From JANOGU01 sp964499865 (lineage in GTDB: Bacteria > Pseudomonadota > Alphaproteobacteria > Rhodobacterales > Rhodobacteraceae), in the NCBI GenBank assembly GCA_964499865.1, contig CAZCPY010000011.1, positions 1 to 38,936 of the forward strand: a DNA stretch of 38,936 nucleotides. The letters are read 5' to 3'. The notes under the pieces were generated by a model. It was not told the DNA's origin. It saw only the letters and a program-made list of their open reading frames with translations, and did not search any database. A program made the translations under genes and the position numbers. Positions 1 through 8,400 of this stretch are shown here, piece by piece (within the stretch, counting starts at the first letter, position 1; the number at the start of each line of letters is the position of its first letter).

Positions 1-185
1 GCCCGGACCGGCAGGCCGAGCGTCCGGGCCAGCCCGGCCAGCGCCGGATGGTCGGCCTTGTCGGCGGCTGTCGCCAGCAGGGTCACTGCCGCGGGGCCGC
101 CCGCGCGGGCCAGCGCGCGGGCCAGGGCATCGGCCAGCGACGCCTCGGTCGCGGCGGTCCGGAAGCCGAAGCCCGCGACCCTCAC
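1..185 (-). CDS. cobE: CobE/CbiG C-terminal-like cobalamin protein (partial, 3' end outside window)
   Basis: The 5' part of a leftward gene is visible, about 61 codons. It opens with the residues MRVAGFGFRTAATEASL and then contains LLATAADKADHPALAGLA. This pattern of a GFGFR-type start followed by an ATAADKA segment is typical of CobE, which matches the C-terminal domain of CbiG. The family has no firmly assigned catalytic step in the aerobic B12 pathway; in the anaerobic pathway CbiG opens the delta-lactone of cobalt-precorrin-5A. The start is a GTG at 185 that overlaps the cobL stop (GTGA), so translation is probably coupled and the gene belongs to the leftward cob operon. The rest lies beyond position 1, so length and C-terminal motifs cannot be checked. 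Confidence 0.8.
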   Translation of the reverse strand, partial: MRVAGFGFRTAATEASLADALARALARAGGPAAVTLLATAADKADHPALAGLARTLGLPVR

Positions 186-1366
186 CTGACCGCCCTCCAC
201 TGCACCACCGGCCGCGCCGCCTGCCAGCCGCGCATCGGGCCGAGGGGCGCCGCCTGCGCGATGTCGAAGCGCCAGAGCTCTCCGCCATGCGCCGCCTGCG
301 CCGCCACCAGCAGCGCCTCGGTTTCCAGCGTCACGGCATGGGCCACAAGCCGCGTGCCGGGCCTCAGCCGGTCCCACAGGCAGGCCAGCGTGGTGGCATC
401 GAGGCCGCCCCCCGCGAACACCGCCGCGGTGTCCGGCAGGGCGGCCAGCGCCCGCGGCCAGTCGGCGGTCACGACGGTCAGCCGGTGGTCCACCCCGAAG
501 GCCGCCGCGTTGCGCGCCACGTTGGCCGCCCGGTCCGCCCGCGCCTCGACCGCCACCGCCCGGCCCCCGGCCAGGCACCACTCCACCGCGACCGACCCCG
601 ACCCGGCGCCGAGGTCCCACAGAAGCTCGCCGATCCGGGGCGCCAGCGCCGCCAGCGCCAGTGCGCGCACCGGCGCCCTGGTGATCTGCCCGTCGTGGGC
701 GAAGGCCGCCTCGGGCAAGCCCGGGCTGCGCGGCAGGCCGCTGCCCGCGGGGTCCACCGCCACGGCCACGGGGGCCGCGATCTCCCCGGGCGGAGCCTCG
801 TCAGCGCGGAAGCTGCGCCGCCGCGCCTGCGGGCCGCCCAGGCGCTCCAGCACATGCAGGTGCGATGCGCCGAAGCCCTGCGCGACCAGCCATGCGGCAA
901 GGCCCGCCACCGCCGCCCCGTCGCGCAGCGTGACCACCAGCCGCGCGCCGTCCGCCAGAGCGGCGCGCGCCCGGGCGAAGGGGGCGGCGTGCAGGCCGAG
1001 GCAGGTCACCTCCTCCAGCCGCCAGCCAAGCGCGTTCGCCGCCAGCGCGAAGGTCGAGGGCGCGGGCAGCGACCGCCACTCCCCGGGCGCCAGATGCGCC
1101 ACCAGCGCCCCCCCCGCGCCGTGCCAGAACGGATCGCCCGAGGCCAGCACCACCACGCTCTGTCCGCGGCAGGCCAGCACCGGGGCGGGGTCGAAGGGCA
1201 CCGGCCAGGCCCGCCCCCCGATGCCCGCCAAAGCCAGGTGCCGCGCGCCGCCGAAGACCACTTCGGCCGAAGCCAGCGCCTGACGGCTTGCCTCTGCCAG
1301 CCCGCCGTGGCCATCCTCGCCGATGCCCACGAAGGTCAGCCAGGGGTCGTTCCGGGGGTCAGACAT
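182..1366 (-). CDS. cobL: Precorrin-6Y C5,15-methyltransferase (decarboxylating), CbiE-CbiT fusion
   Basis: CobL methylates precorrin-6B at C5 and C15 and decarboxylates the acetate side chain at C12, using S-adenosylmethionine in the cytoplasm. The protein has 394 residues, the usual length for the two-domain form. The N-terminal CbiE-type tetrapyrrole methylase domain (about 1-200) starts with the VGIGEDG motif and contains ASGDPFWHG. The C-terminal CbiT domain (about 205-394) carries the SAM-binding motif LWDLGAGSGSVAVEW at about residues 249-263. I chose the start MSDPRNDPW at 1366; an in-frame ATG eight codons upstream would extend further into cobK. The chosen ATG shares two bases with the ATG of the divergent cobK (CATG palindrome). 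The stop overlaps the GTG of cobE. Confidence 0.93.
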   Translation of the reverse strand: MSDPRNDPWLTFVGIGEDGHGGLAEASRQALASAEVVFGGARHLALAGIGGRAWPVPFDPAPVLACRGQSVVVLASGDPFWHGAGGALVAHLAPGEWRSLPAPSTFALAANALGWRLEEVTCLGLHAAPFARARAALADGARLVVTLRDGAAVAGLAAWLVAQGFGASHLHVLERLGGPQARRRSFRADEAPPGEIAAPVAVAVDPAGSGLPRSPGLPEAAFAHDGQITRAPVRALALAALAPRIGELLWDLGAGSGSVAVEWCLAGGRAVAVEARADRAANVARNAAAFGVDHRLTVVTADWPRALAALPDTAAVFAGGGLDATTLACLWDRLRPGTRLVAHAVTLETEALLVAAQAAHGGELWRFDIAQAAPLGPMRGWQAARPVVQWRAVR

Positions 1367-2105
1367 GCGCGTGCTCCTGCTCGGCGGCACGACCGAGGCG
1401 ATGGCGATGGCCCGCGCGCTGGCCGCCGCGGGGGTCGATGCGGTCTATTCCCTGGCTGGCCGCACCGCGGCGCCCTCCGCGCCCCCCCTGCCGCTGCGCC
1501 TGGGCGGCTTCGGCGGGGCGGAGGGGCTCGCCGCCTACCTGGGCGCCGAAGCGGTCACCCATGTGGTCGACGCCACCCACCCCTTCGCGGCACGGATCAG
1601 CCGCAACGCGCTGGCCGCCTGCGCTGCCACCGCAACGCCCCTGTTGGCGCTTGAACGCCCGCCCTGGATGCCCGCGCCCGGCGACCGCTGGACGCATGTG
1701 CCCGACATGGCCGCCGCCGCCGCCGCCCTGCCGCAGGCGCCGGCCTGCGTCTTCCTCGCCATCGGGCGGCAGGAGATCGCGGCCTTCGCGGCGCGTCCGC
1801 AGCACCGCTACCTCCTGCGCCTCGTCGATCCGCCCGAGGCGCCCCTGCCCCTGCGCGCCGAGGTGATCCTGGCCCGCGGCCCGTTCACCGAAGCGGGCGA
1901 CCTTGCCCTGCTGCGGGACCGCGGCATCGGGATCGTCGTGGCCAAGAACGCGGGCGGCACGGGGGCGGTGGCAAAGCTCCATGCCGCCCGCGCGCTCGGC
2001 CTGCCGGTGATCCTCGTCGACCGGCCGGCGCTGCCGCCGCGGCCGGTCTGCGCGACGGTGGGGGGGGTGATGCAGCGGCTCGGTCATGCCCGCCTCGGGG
2101 TATAG
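1365..2105 (+). CDS. cobK: Precorrin-6A reductase
   Basis: CobK reduces precorrin-6A to dihydro-precorrin-6A (precorrin-6B) with NADPH. The 246-residue product begins MRVLLLGGTTEAMAMARAL, the expected N-terminal nucleotide-binding segment of the CobK/CbiJ family. It also contains THVVDATHPFAARIS, a family-typical block, and a KNAGGTGAVAK segment near the C terminus. The start at 1365 is chosen because the family N terminus begins exactly there; an upstream ATG at 1323 would add 14 unrelated residues. It is the only rightward gene inside the leftward run cobJ-cobL-cobE. It overlaps the end of cobJ by 22 bp and its start codon overlaps that of cobL, so any promoter must lie inside cobL coding sequence. 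Confidence 0.93.
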   Translation: MRVLLLGGTTEAMAMARALAAAGVDAVYSLAGRTAAPSAPPLPLRLGGFGGAEGLAAYLGAEAVTHVVDATHPFAARISRNALAACAATATPLLALERPPWMPAPGDRWTHVPDMAAAAAALPQAPACVFLAIGRQEIAAFAARPQHRYLLRLVDPPEAPLPLRAEVILARGPFTEAGDLALLRDRGIGIVVAKNAGGTGAVAKLHAARALGLPVILVDRPALPPRPVCATVGGVMQRLGHARLGV

Positions 2106-2812
2106 ACCCAGGGGCCGACGCGCCGCGTGGCCGAGGATCCCACGATCACCAGCGTGCGCATGTCGGCCATGTCCTCCGTCGCCTCGGCCAGGGTCACGGT
2201 GGAGACGCGCTCCTCCGCCGTGCTGACGGCGCGGGCGAAGGTGACCAGCCGCCCGGGCGCGCAGACCTCGCGCAGCAGTGCCAGCACCTCGCCGAACCGG
2301 GCAGGACGGCCGGCCGACCGCGGGTTGTAGAAGGCCATGGCGAAATCCGCCTCCGCCGCCAGCCGCACCCGCCGCAGCACCACCTCGAAGGGTTTGAGGT
2401 TGTCGGACAGGTTGATCGCGCAGAAGTCGTGGCCGAGCGGCGCCCCCGCCCGCGCCGCGGCGGCCAGCATCGCGGTGATGCCCGGCAGCACGCGGATCGC
2501 AGGCAGCGGCCCGGCAAGGGCCTCCGCCGCCTCGAACACCGCCGCCGCCATGGCAAAGACGCCGGGATCGCCGGAAGACACCACCGCCACCCGCCGCCCC
2601 CCGGCCGCCAGCCGCAGGGCCAGGGCCGCCCGCTCGCCCTCCACGCGGTTGTCGGACGCATGCCGCACGGCATCGCCCGACACGCGGGCCACGTAGGGGC
2701 CGTAACCCACGATGTCGGTGGCCTCGGCCAAAGCCGCGGAAACCTCCGGCGTCACCAGCGCCTCCGCCCCCGGCCCCAGACCCACGACCGCCACCCAGCC
2801 CGTCACCGGCAC
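2084..2812 (-). CDS. cobJ: Precorrin-3B C17-methyltransferase
   Basis: CobJ methylates precorrin-3B at C17 and drives the ring contraction that gives precorrin-4. The 242-residue protein is a single tetrapyrrole methylase domain. It has VAVVGLGPGAEALVTPE at the N terminus, VGYGPYVARV just after it, the SSGDPGVFAMA motif and the segment VLPGITAMLAAAARAGAPLG. LGHDFCAINLSDNLKPFEVV is a CobJ-specific region. It is followed on the same strand by cobL, with the inverted cobK between them; the last 22 bp overlap the 3' end of cobK. Upstream a 178-bp spacer with two hairpins separates it from cobI, one of the few real gaps in this otherwise overlapping operon. Confidence 0.95.
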   Translation of the reverse strand: MPVTGWVAVVGLGPGAEALVTPEVSAALAEATDIVGYGPYVARVSGDAVRHASDNRVEGERAALALRLAAGGRRVAVVSSGDPGVFAMAAAVFEAAEALAGPLPAIRVLPGITAMLAAAARAGAPLGHDFCAINLSDNLKPFEVVLRRVRLAAEADFAMAFYNPRSAGRPARFGEVLALLREVCAPGRLVTFARAVSTAEERVSTVTLAEATEDMADMRTLVIVGSSATRRVGPWVYTPRRA

Positions 2813-2822
2813 CCCCCGCGGG

Positions 2823-2870
2823 CTTCATCTTGGCCGAAATACCCCGGGGTCCGGGGCAGAGCCCCGGGGG
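2823..2870 (-). repeat. Dispersed palindromic intergenic repeat, copy A
   Basis: Read leftward, this element holds a 7-bp stem (CCGGGGC and GCCCCGG, 2851-2857 with 2861-2867) around a 3-base loop. It continues with ACCCCGGGG, TATTT and an A/G-rich tail. Near-identical elements lie at 11281 and 38891. This copy sits between cobI and cobJ in the same orientation as those genes. Confidence 0.75.
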
Positions 2871-2925
2871 CGCCACGGGCGCGAGGCCGGGAAATCCGCG
2901 GAACCTGTGCGCGGTCCCTGGCAAG

Positions 2926-2960
2926 GCCGTCCCGGGGGGCTCGATGCCCCCCGGGACGGC
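2926..2960. repeat. Perfect 15-bp inverted repeat between cobI and cobJ
   Basis: The 15-base arm at 2926-2940 (GCCGTCCCGGGGGGC) is perfectly complementary to 2946-2960, with the loop TCGAT. It lies 30 bp downstream of the cobI stop. No T-run follows on either strand, so it is not a classic intrinsic terminator. It may act as an RNA processing or stabilising hairpin, an attenuator, or be part of a repeat family. Confidence 0.7.
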
Positions 2961-2990
2961 TCCCCCCGGAAACGGCCCGCAGATCGCCGC

Positions 2991-3722
2991 TCATTCCGCC
3001 GCCTCCGCCACCGGCCGCCGCCCGTGGCCATGCACCAGGACGATCGAGAAATAGGGGCAGTCGGCCTCGGCCACCTCGGCCAGCCGCGCCACGCGCTGGC
3101 CGGGCATGGTGCCGCGCTCGACCAGCCAGGCGTCGGCCAGCCGTCCCGCACGGGCCAGCGCGCGGCGCACGCGCGGCAGGTTGCGCCCCGTCTTCATGAT
3201 CGCCAGCGCATCCGCGCGGCCCATGTGGGCCACCAGCTCCTCTTCGGGCAGGGTGCCCATCAGCACCGTCAGCACATCGTCGCCCCAGGTGATCGGCACG
3301 CCCGTCGCGTGCCAGCAGCCGGTCATGCCGGTGATGCCGGGCACCACCTCGACCTCCACCCGGCCCTGCAGCCGCACCAGCAGGTGCATGAACGACCCGT
3401 AGAAGAACGGATCGCCCTCGCATAGCACCACCACCTCGCCCGCCATCGCCGCCAGCCGGTCGGCCCAGGAGTCGTAGAAGGCCGACAGCGCCCGGGCATA
3501 GTCCGGACTGTCGAAGGGCAGTTCGGTGGTCACCGGATAGTCCATCGGCAGGTCCACCACATCCGCCCGCAGCATCCCCTCGACGATCGTCCGCGCCTGC
3601 CCGGGACGGCCCTTCTTGCGGAAATGCGCCACGCGGGCCGCCGCCCGCACCAGCCGGTCGGCCCTGACCGACATCAGTTCCGGATCGCCCGGCCCGAGGC
3701 CCGCACAGATCACCTTCGCCAT
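2991..3722 (-). CDS. cobI: Precorrin-2 C20-methyltransferase
   Basis: CobI adds the C20 methyl group to precorrin-2 to give precorrin-3A. The 243-residue protein is a tetrapyrrole methylase. It has KVICAGLGPGDPELMSVRA at the N terminus, the EGDPFFYGSFMHLL motif in the middle and VVPGITGMTGCWHATGVPI after it, all typical of CobI/CbiL. Two ATG codons overlap the cobH stop, at 3725 and 3722. I chose 3722 because the GGAGG ribosome-binding site is then 5 bases away rather than 2. The gene is translationally coupled to cobH. The C-terminal segment CPYFSIVLVHGHGRRP is followed by the stop and then by a spacer with two hairpins. Confidence 0.94.
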   Translation of the reverse strand: MAKVICAGLGPGDPELMSVRADRLVRAAARVAHFRKKGRPGQARTIVEGMLRADVVDLPMDYPVTTELPFDSPDYARALSAFYDSWADRLAAMAGEVVVLCEGDPFFYGSFMHLLVRLQGRVEVEVVPGITGMTGCWHATGVPITWGDDVLTVLMGTLPEEELVAHMGRADALAIMKTGRNLPRVRRALARAGRLADAWLVERGTMPGQRVARLAEVAEADCPYFSIVLVHGHGRRPVAEAAE

Positions 3723-4351
3723 CATTCCCTCCGGCTGGCCAGCGCGTTGACGGCGGCGACGGTGATCGCCGACCCGCCCAGGCGACCGCGCACCACAAGC
3801 GTGGGGCAGGGGGGCGCGGCGATCAGCGCCGCTTTCGATTCCGCCGCACCGACAAAGCCCACCGGGCAGCCGATGATGGCGGCCGGGCGCGGGCAGGCGG
3901 GGTCTTCCAGCATGTTGAGCAGGTGGAACAGGGCGGTCGGCGCATTGCCGATGGCCACCACCGCGCCCGCCAGATGCGGCCGCCACAGCTCCAGCGCCGC
4001 GGCGGACCGCGTGGTGCCCATGGCCTGCGCGAGGCCCGGCACCTGCGCCTCGTGCAGGGTGCAGATGACAGGGTTGCCCGCGGGCAGGCGGGTCCGCGTG
4101 ATCCCCTCGCTGACCATCCGCGCATCGCACAGGATCGGCGCGCCGCCCTCCAGCGCCGCCCGCGCCGCCGCCGCCATGCCGGGGGTGAAGTCCGCATGGC
4201 GTTCCAGCCCCACCATGCCGGCGGCGTGGATCATGCGCACGACGACCGGCTCTTCCTCGGGGTCGAAGCGGGCCAGGTCCGCCTCGGCCCGGATCATCGC
4301 GAAGGAGGCGCGGTAGATCGCCGCGCCGTCGGTTTCATAGAGGTGCGGCAT
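3722..4351 (-). CDS. cobH: Precorrin-8X methylmutase
   Basis: CobH moves a methyl group from C11 to C12 to convert precorrin-8X to hydrogenobyrinic acid. The product has 209 residues, normal for the family. It starts MPHLYETDGAAIYRASFAMIRAEADL, where the YxTDGxxIYRxSFxxIR pattern is diagnostic. The segment VVVRMIHAAGMVGL contains the conserved active-site His region. Further on are ILCDARMVSEGIT, GNAPTALFHLL and IIGCPVGFVGAAESK. The start at 4351 was chosen because the family N terminus begins there and upstream residues are unrelated. The gene overlaps the end of cobG by 17 bp and its stop touches the cobI start. Confidence 0.96.
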   Translation of the reverse strand: MPHLYETDGAAIYRASFAMIRAEADLARFDPEEEPVVVRMIHAAGMVGLERHADFTPGMAAAARAALEGGAPILCDARMVSEGITRTRLPAGNPVICTLHEAQVPGLAQAMGTTRSAAALELWRPHLAGAVVAIGNAPTALFHLLNMLEDPACPRPAAIIGCPVGFVGAAESKAALIAAPPCPTLVVRGRLGGSAITVAAVNALASRRE

Positions 4352-5489
4352 CGGCCTCCCCTGTCCAGAGCGCGGGGGTGGGCGCGGCCACCGGCAGCGC
4401 CGCCTCGGCCGCGGTGCCGCGCGGGGTGAAGGCCCAGCCATGCGGCGTCGCGGTCAGCGTCATCGCGGGCCCCGGATGGGCGCAGCCCTTGGCACAGCCC
4501 GACACATGCAGCACCGCCCCCGCGGCGACCCCCGGCGCCAGCCGCCGCGCCAGGTCCCGCGTCGGGGCCAGCGCCTGCGGGCAGCCCGGCGCGCCGGTGC
4601 AGGCGACGACCCGGCGCAGCGGGTGGGCGGGGTCGGCCAGCAGGCCGGGAAGGTCCGGCGCCTCGCGGCCTTCCAGAAGCAGCATCTGCCAGGGCGTCAG
4701 GCAGACCGGCCCAGTGGCCAGCGCCGCCAGCGTCGCCGCCGTCATCTGCCCGAAGGCCAGCGCCACCAGCGCGCCCTGCGGCGTGGCCCCCGGCCCCGGC
4801 ACCGCGGCAGGCGGAAGTGCCGGCGCCTCGAACCCCGGCGGCAGCGCGTGGCGCGCCAGATGCGCGGCCATCCGTCCCCGCCCCCCCCGCGCGCCCCCCG
4901 TCGCCAGGAACCAGCGCGCCAGCGCCAGCGCCTCGGCCACCGCCGTCCCCGCCGCCAGGGCCTTGCCCCGCGCCGCCCCGTCGGGCCGCAGGACCAGCCC
5001 CTGCCGCCCCCGCTCCAGCCGGATGTCGGCAGGCACGCCGGCCAGCACCGGGGCCGCCCCGGTATCCACCGCAAAGCCGAACTTGCCCGGCAGGGTCAGG
5101 TCGCCTGCCGCCACCAGCGCGGCCTCCAGGGCCTGCGCGAGTTCTGCCGTGCCATCGCCGGCACCCCGGAAGGGCGTGACGGTGACGTTGCGCCGCGCCT
5201 CTGCCGCCGGATCGGGGTCAAGCAGCCCAAGCGCCGCAAGCCCCGCGGTCAGCGCCTCCCGCCGGTCCGCGCGCACCCCGCGCAGTTGCAGGTTGGCCCG
5301 CTGCGACAGGTCGAGAAGGCCGTTGCCGCACCCGTCCGCCAGCGCCGCCACGCCCGCCGCCTGCGCCGCCGTCAGCCGCCCGCCGGGCGCCCTGATCCGC
5401 ACCAGCCAGCCGTCGCCCGACGGCATCGGACGCAGGGCGCCGGGGCACCAGCCCCTGACCTTCGGGCCGGTCGGAGCGGGCGCGCTCAT
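4335..5489 (-). CDS. cobG: Precorrin-3B synthase (Fe-S monooxygenase)
   Basis: CobG hydroxylates precorrin-3A at C20 with molecular oxygen and forms the gamma-lactone of precorrin-3B, the step that defines the aerobic pathway. The 384-residue protein resembles sulfite/nitrite reductases. Two ferredoxin-like half domains flank a C-terminal [4Fe-4S] site with four cysteines: C297 and C303 (CTGAPGCPQA), C332 and C336 (SGCAKGCAHP). LLDLSQRANLQLRGV near residue 70 is the conserved substrate-side segment. The start at 5489 gives the family N terminus and overlaps the cobN stop by 4 bases (ATGA). Some relatives, such as Rhodobacter capsulatus, use CobZ instead, so the presence of CobG is informative about lineage. 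Confidence 0.93.
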   Translation of the reverse strand: MSAPAPTGPKVRGWCPGALRPMPSGDGWLVRIRAPGGRLTAAQAAGVAALADGCGNGLLDLSQRANLQLRGVRADRREALTAGLAALGLLDPDPAAEARRNVTVTPFRGAGDGTAELAQALEAALVAAGDLTLPGKFGFAVDTGAAPVLAGVPADIRLERGRQGLVLRPDGAARGKALAAGTAVAEALALARWFLATGGARGGRGRMAAHLARHALPPGFEAPALPPAAVPGPGATPQGALVALAFGQMTAATLAALATGPVCLTPWQMLLLEGREAPDLPGLLADPAHPLRRVVACTGAPGCPQALAPTRDLARRLAPGVAAGAVLHVSGCAKGCAHPGPAMTLTATPHGWAFTPRGTAAEAALPVAAPTPALWTGEADAAPL

Positions 5490-8400
5490 GCCACCCCTCG
5501 CGCGACGCCCATCGCCAGCGAATTGGACCGCGACACCCACAGCCCCGCCGCGGCCAGCGCCGCGAAGCGGTCGCGCAGCGCGGCCAGCGCGCCGGGGTTG
5601 TGGGCGGCGAGGAAGTCCACGAGGTCGGCCCGGCCCAGGGTCGCCGCGTGATAGAGGTCGAAGAGATGCGGGGGCACCGCCCGGGTCAGCTGCGCGAAGG
5701 CGGCCAGATGCTCCAGCGTCGCCGCGATCTCGGCTGCGCCGCGGAAGCCGTGCGCCATCATCCCCGTGGCCCAGGCGGGGTTGGCGGCGCGGGCACGCAC
5801 CACGCGGGCGATCTCTTCGGGCAGCGACCGCGCCCGCGGCGCGTCGGGGCGGGTGGCGTCGAGGTGCCACAGCGGTTTCGGCGCCCCGCCGAGCGCCGCC
5901 ACGGCGGCGGCAAAGCCGCCTTCCAGCGCGGCATAGTCGGCGGCGACCAGCACGTCGGTCTCTGCCAGGTCCTGCACATGGGCGAAACCGTCGGCGCCCA
6001 GCACCCGCGCCTCCAGCCCCGCCCTGTCCTGCCGCGCGCCGCCGGCGGCGTCGAAGGCCCAGTCCGACCCCGCCAGCCAGGCCTCGCCCGCCGCCTGCCG
6101 GCCGGCGTCGGACAGGTCGGCATGGTCGATCCCCAGGCCGTAGAGCCCGGGCCCGGGCCCGAAGACGCGCGGGCCGCGCGCGGCGTAGGGGTTGTCCGCC
6201 GCCGCCTCGTCCCGCCCCGCCAGTGCGGCTGTCGCGGCGTCGAAAAGCTGCGCAAGGCCGGGAAAGACATCGCGGAACAGGCCCGAGATGCGCAGGGTGA
6301 CGTCGATCCGCGGGCGCCCCAAGAGCGCCAGCGGCAGCACCTCGAACCCCGTCACCCGCCCCGTCGCCGCATCCCACTGCGGCGACAGGCCCGCGAGGTG
6401 CAGCGCCATCGCGAACTCCTCGCCCGCCGTGCGCATCGTCGCCGACCCCCAGAGGTCGAGCACCAGCGCCCGCGGCCAGTCGCCCTGATCCTGAAGGTGG
6501 CGTCGAAGCAGCTCCTCGGCAAGCCTGACCCCCTGCGCATGGGCGCTGCGCGTGGGCACGGCGCGGGGGTCGACGGCATAGAGGTTGCGCCCGGTTGGCA
6601 GCACGTCGGTCCGCCCGCGGTGCGGCGACCCGGCGGGGCCGGGCGCCACGCGGCGGCCGTCCAGCGCGGAGAGAAGCCCCTCCATCTCGCCCGTCGCATC
6701 CCCGTAGACGTGCAGCCCGCGGCCGAAGCGGCTGTCCTTGAGGTCGCAGACGAAGCGGTCGATGCGCGGGATCGCCTCGGCGGGGCTGGCGTCGGCGGGC
6801 AGACGCAGGTCGGCCGCCACGCCCGAGGCCGCCGCCGCGTCGCGGATGGCGGCGATCAGCCGCGCGCGGCGCGCGGGATCGAGCCCGTCGGCGGTGGCGT
6901 ATTCGTCCAGCAGCCGTTCCAGCCCCCGCAGCGCCTCCGGCGTTTCCGAGGCGACCAGCGGCGGCGGCACATGGCCCAGGGTCACGGCGCCAAGCCGCCG
7001 CTTGGCCTGCGCGGCCTCGCCGGGGTCGTTGACGATGAAGGGGTAGAGCACCGGCAGGGGCCCCAGCAGCGCCTCGGGCCAGCACGCGTCAGACAGCGCC
7101 ACCGCCTTGCCCGGCAGCCATTCCAGCGTGCCGTGCGCGCCGACATGCACCAGCGCGTGCAGGCCGCGCGACTGCAGCCAGAGGTGGAAGGCGACGTAGG
7201 CATGCCGGGGCGTGCGGGTCAGGTCATGGTAGCTGTCGCCGCGCGAGGCGACCTCGCCGCGTTCGGGTTGCAGGGCAACAAGGGCGTTGCCATGGCGGGC
7301 GGCCCGGAAGCGGAAGGCGCCGTCCGCCACGGCCGGGTCGTCTTCCGGCGCCCCCCAGGCGGCGTGCAGGTCCCCGCGCAGGGACGGCGGCAGGGTCGCG
7401 AGCGCCGCGCGGTAGTCGGCAAGCGGCCAGGCGAGGGTGTCGCGGGACAGGGCTTCGGCAAGGTCGGGAATGATCTCGGCGGACGGGCGCTTCCCTCCCC
7501 CCCCGTGGGGGAGGGAGAGGGTGGGGGGGCGCCCTCTGGCGAAAGGGCCGCCCTCCCCGTCAGGCGTCGGGGCGGTTCTGTCGCCGACCGCCATCCCCTC
7601 GGCCCCCAGCCGCGCCAGGATCGCCCCGGCCGAGGCGATGGCGTCGAGCCCCACGGCATGGGCCAGGTTCCAGCCCTGCCCGGGATAGGTCGACAGCACC
7701 AGCGCCACGCGCTTGTCCGCCATCGGCGTGGCGGCAAGCCGCAGCCAGGCCTGCACGCGGTCGGCGATGGCGTTCACGCGACCCGGTTCGGCGCGGTGGG
7801 CGAAGCGGCTGAACTGGAGGTCGGGGTCGCGCCGGCCCGGGCTCTTGAAGCTCGCGACCCCGGCGAAGAGGCGGCCGTCGACCTCGGGCAGGACGACGTG
7901 CATGGCCAGGTCCGCGGGCGACAGGCCGCGGGCGGCGGCGGCCCAGTCGCGGCGGCGGGCGGTGGACAGGGCGACCTGGAACACCGGGCAGCCGGGGGCG
8001 TCGAGCGGGCTTTGGCCATCCTCGCCCCTGGCGGAAAAGGCGGTGGCGTTGACGATCGCCCCCGGCGCCTGCGCCGCCAGCGCCGCGGCAACGGGCGCGG
8101 CGCCCTTGAGCGTGGCGGCGAAAAGGCCGTGGGCGGCGATGCCGCGGGTGCGGAAGGCGGCGATCAGGGCATCCACCGGGCCGGTGTCGGCGGCGGTCAG
8201 GTAGCTGCGGTAGAAGGTGACGACCACGCCGCCCGGCGCGTCCGGCGCCGGGACGACGCCGCGGGCGGGGTCGTACCAGCCCCAGTCGGGCACCTGCTTG
8301 TCGCCGGCCACGGGCCCGGCATAAAGCCCCGCCGACAGGGCGAGCTGCGCCAGCGCGGCCTGCGCCGCCACCGCGCCGCCGGCATCGCACAGCGCCTGAA

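Noticed and set aside
2050..2060. Run of eight G in cobK as a possible phase-variation site
   Set aside because: The reading frame is intact, cobK is a housekeeping biosynthetic gene and short G runs are common at this GC content.
5490..7085. N-terminal extension of cobG up to 7085
   Set aside because: The extra sequence is an alternate-frame reading of cobN. CobG homology starts at 5489 with an ATGA overlap.
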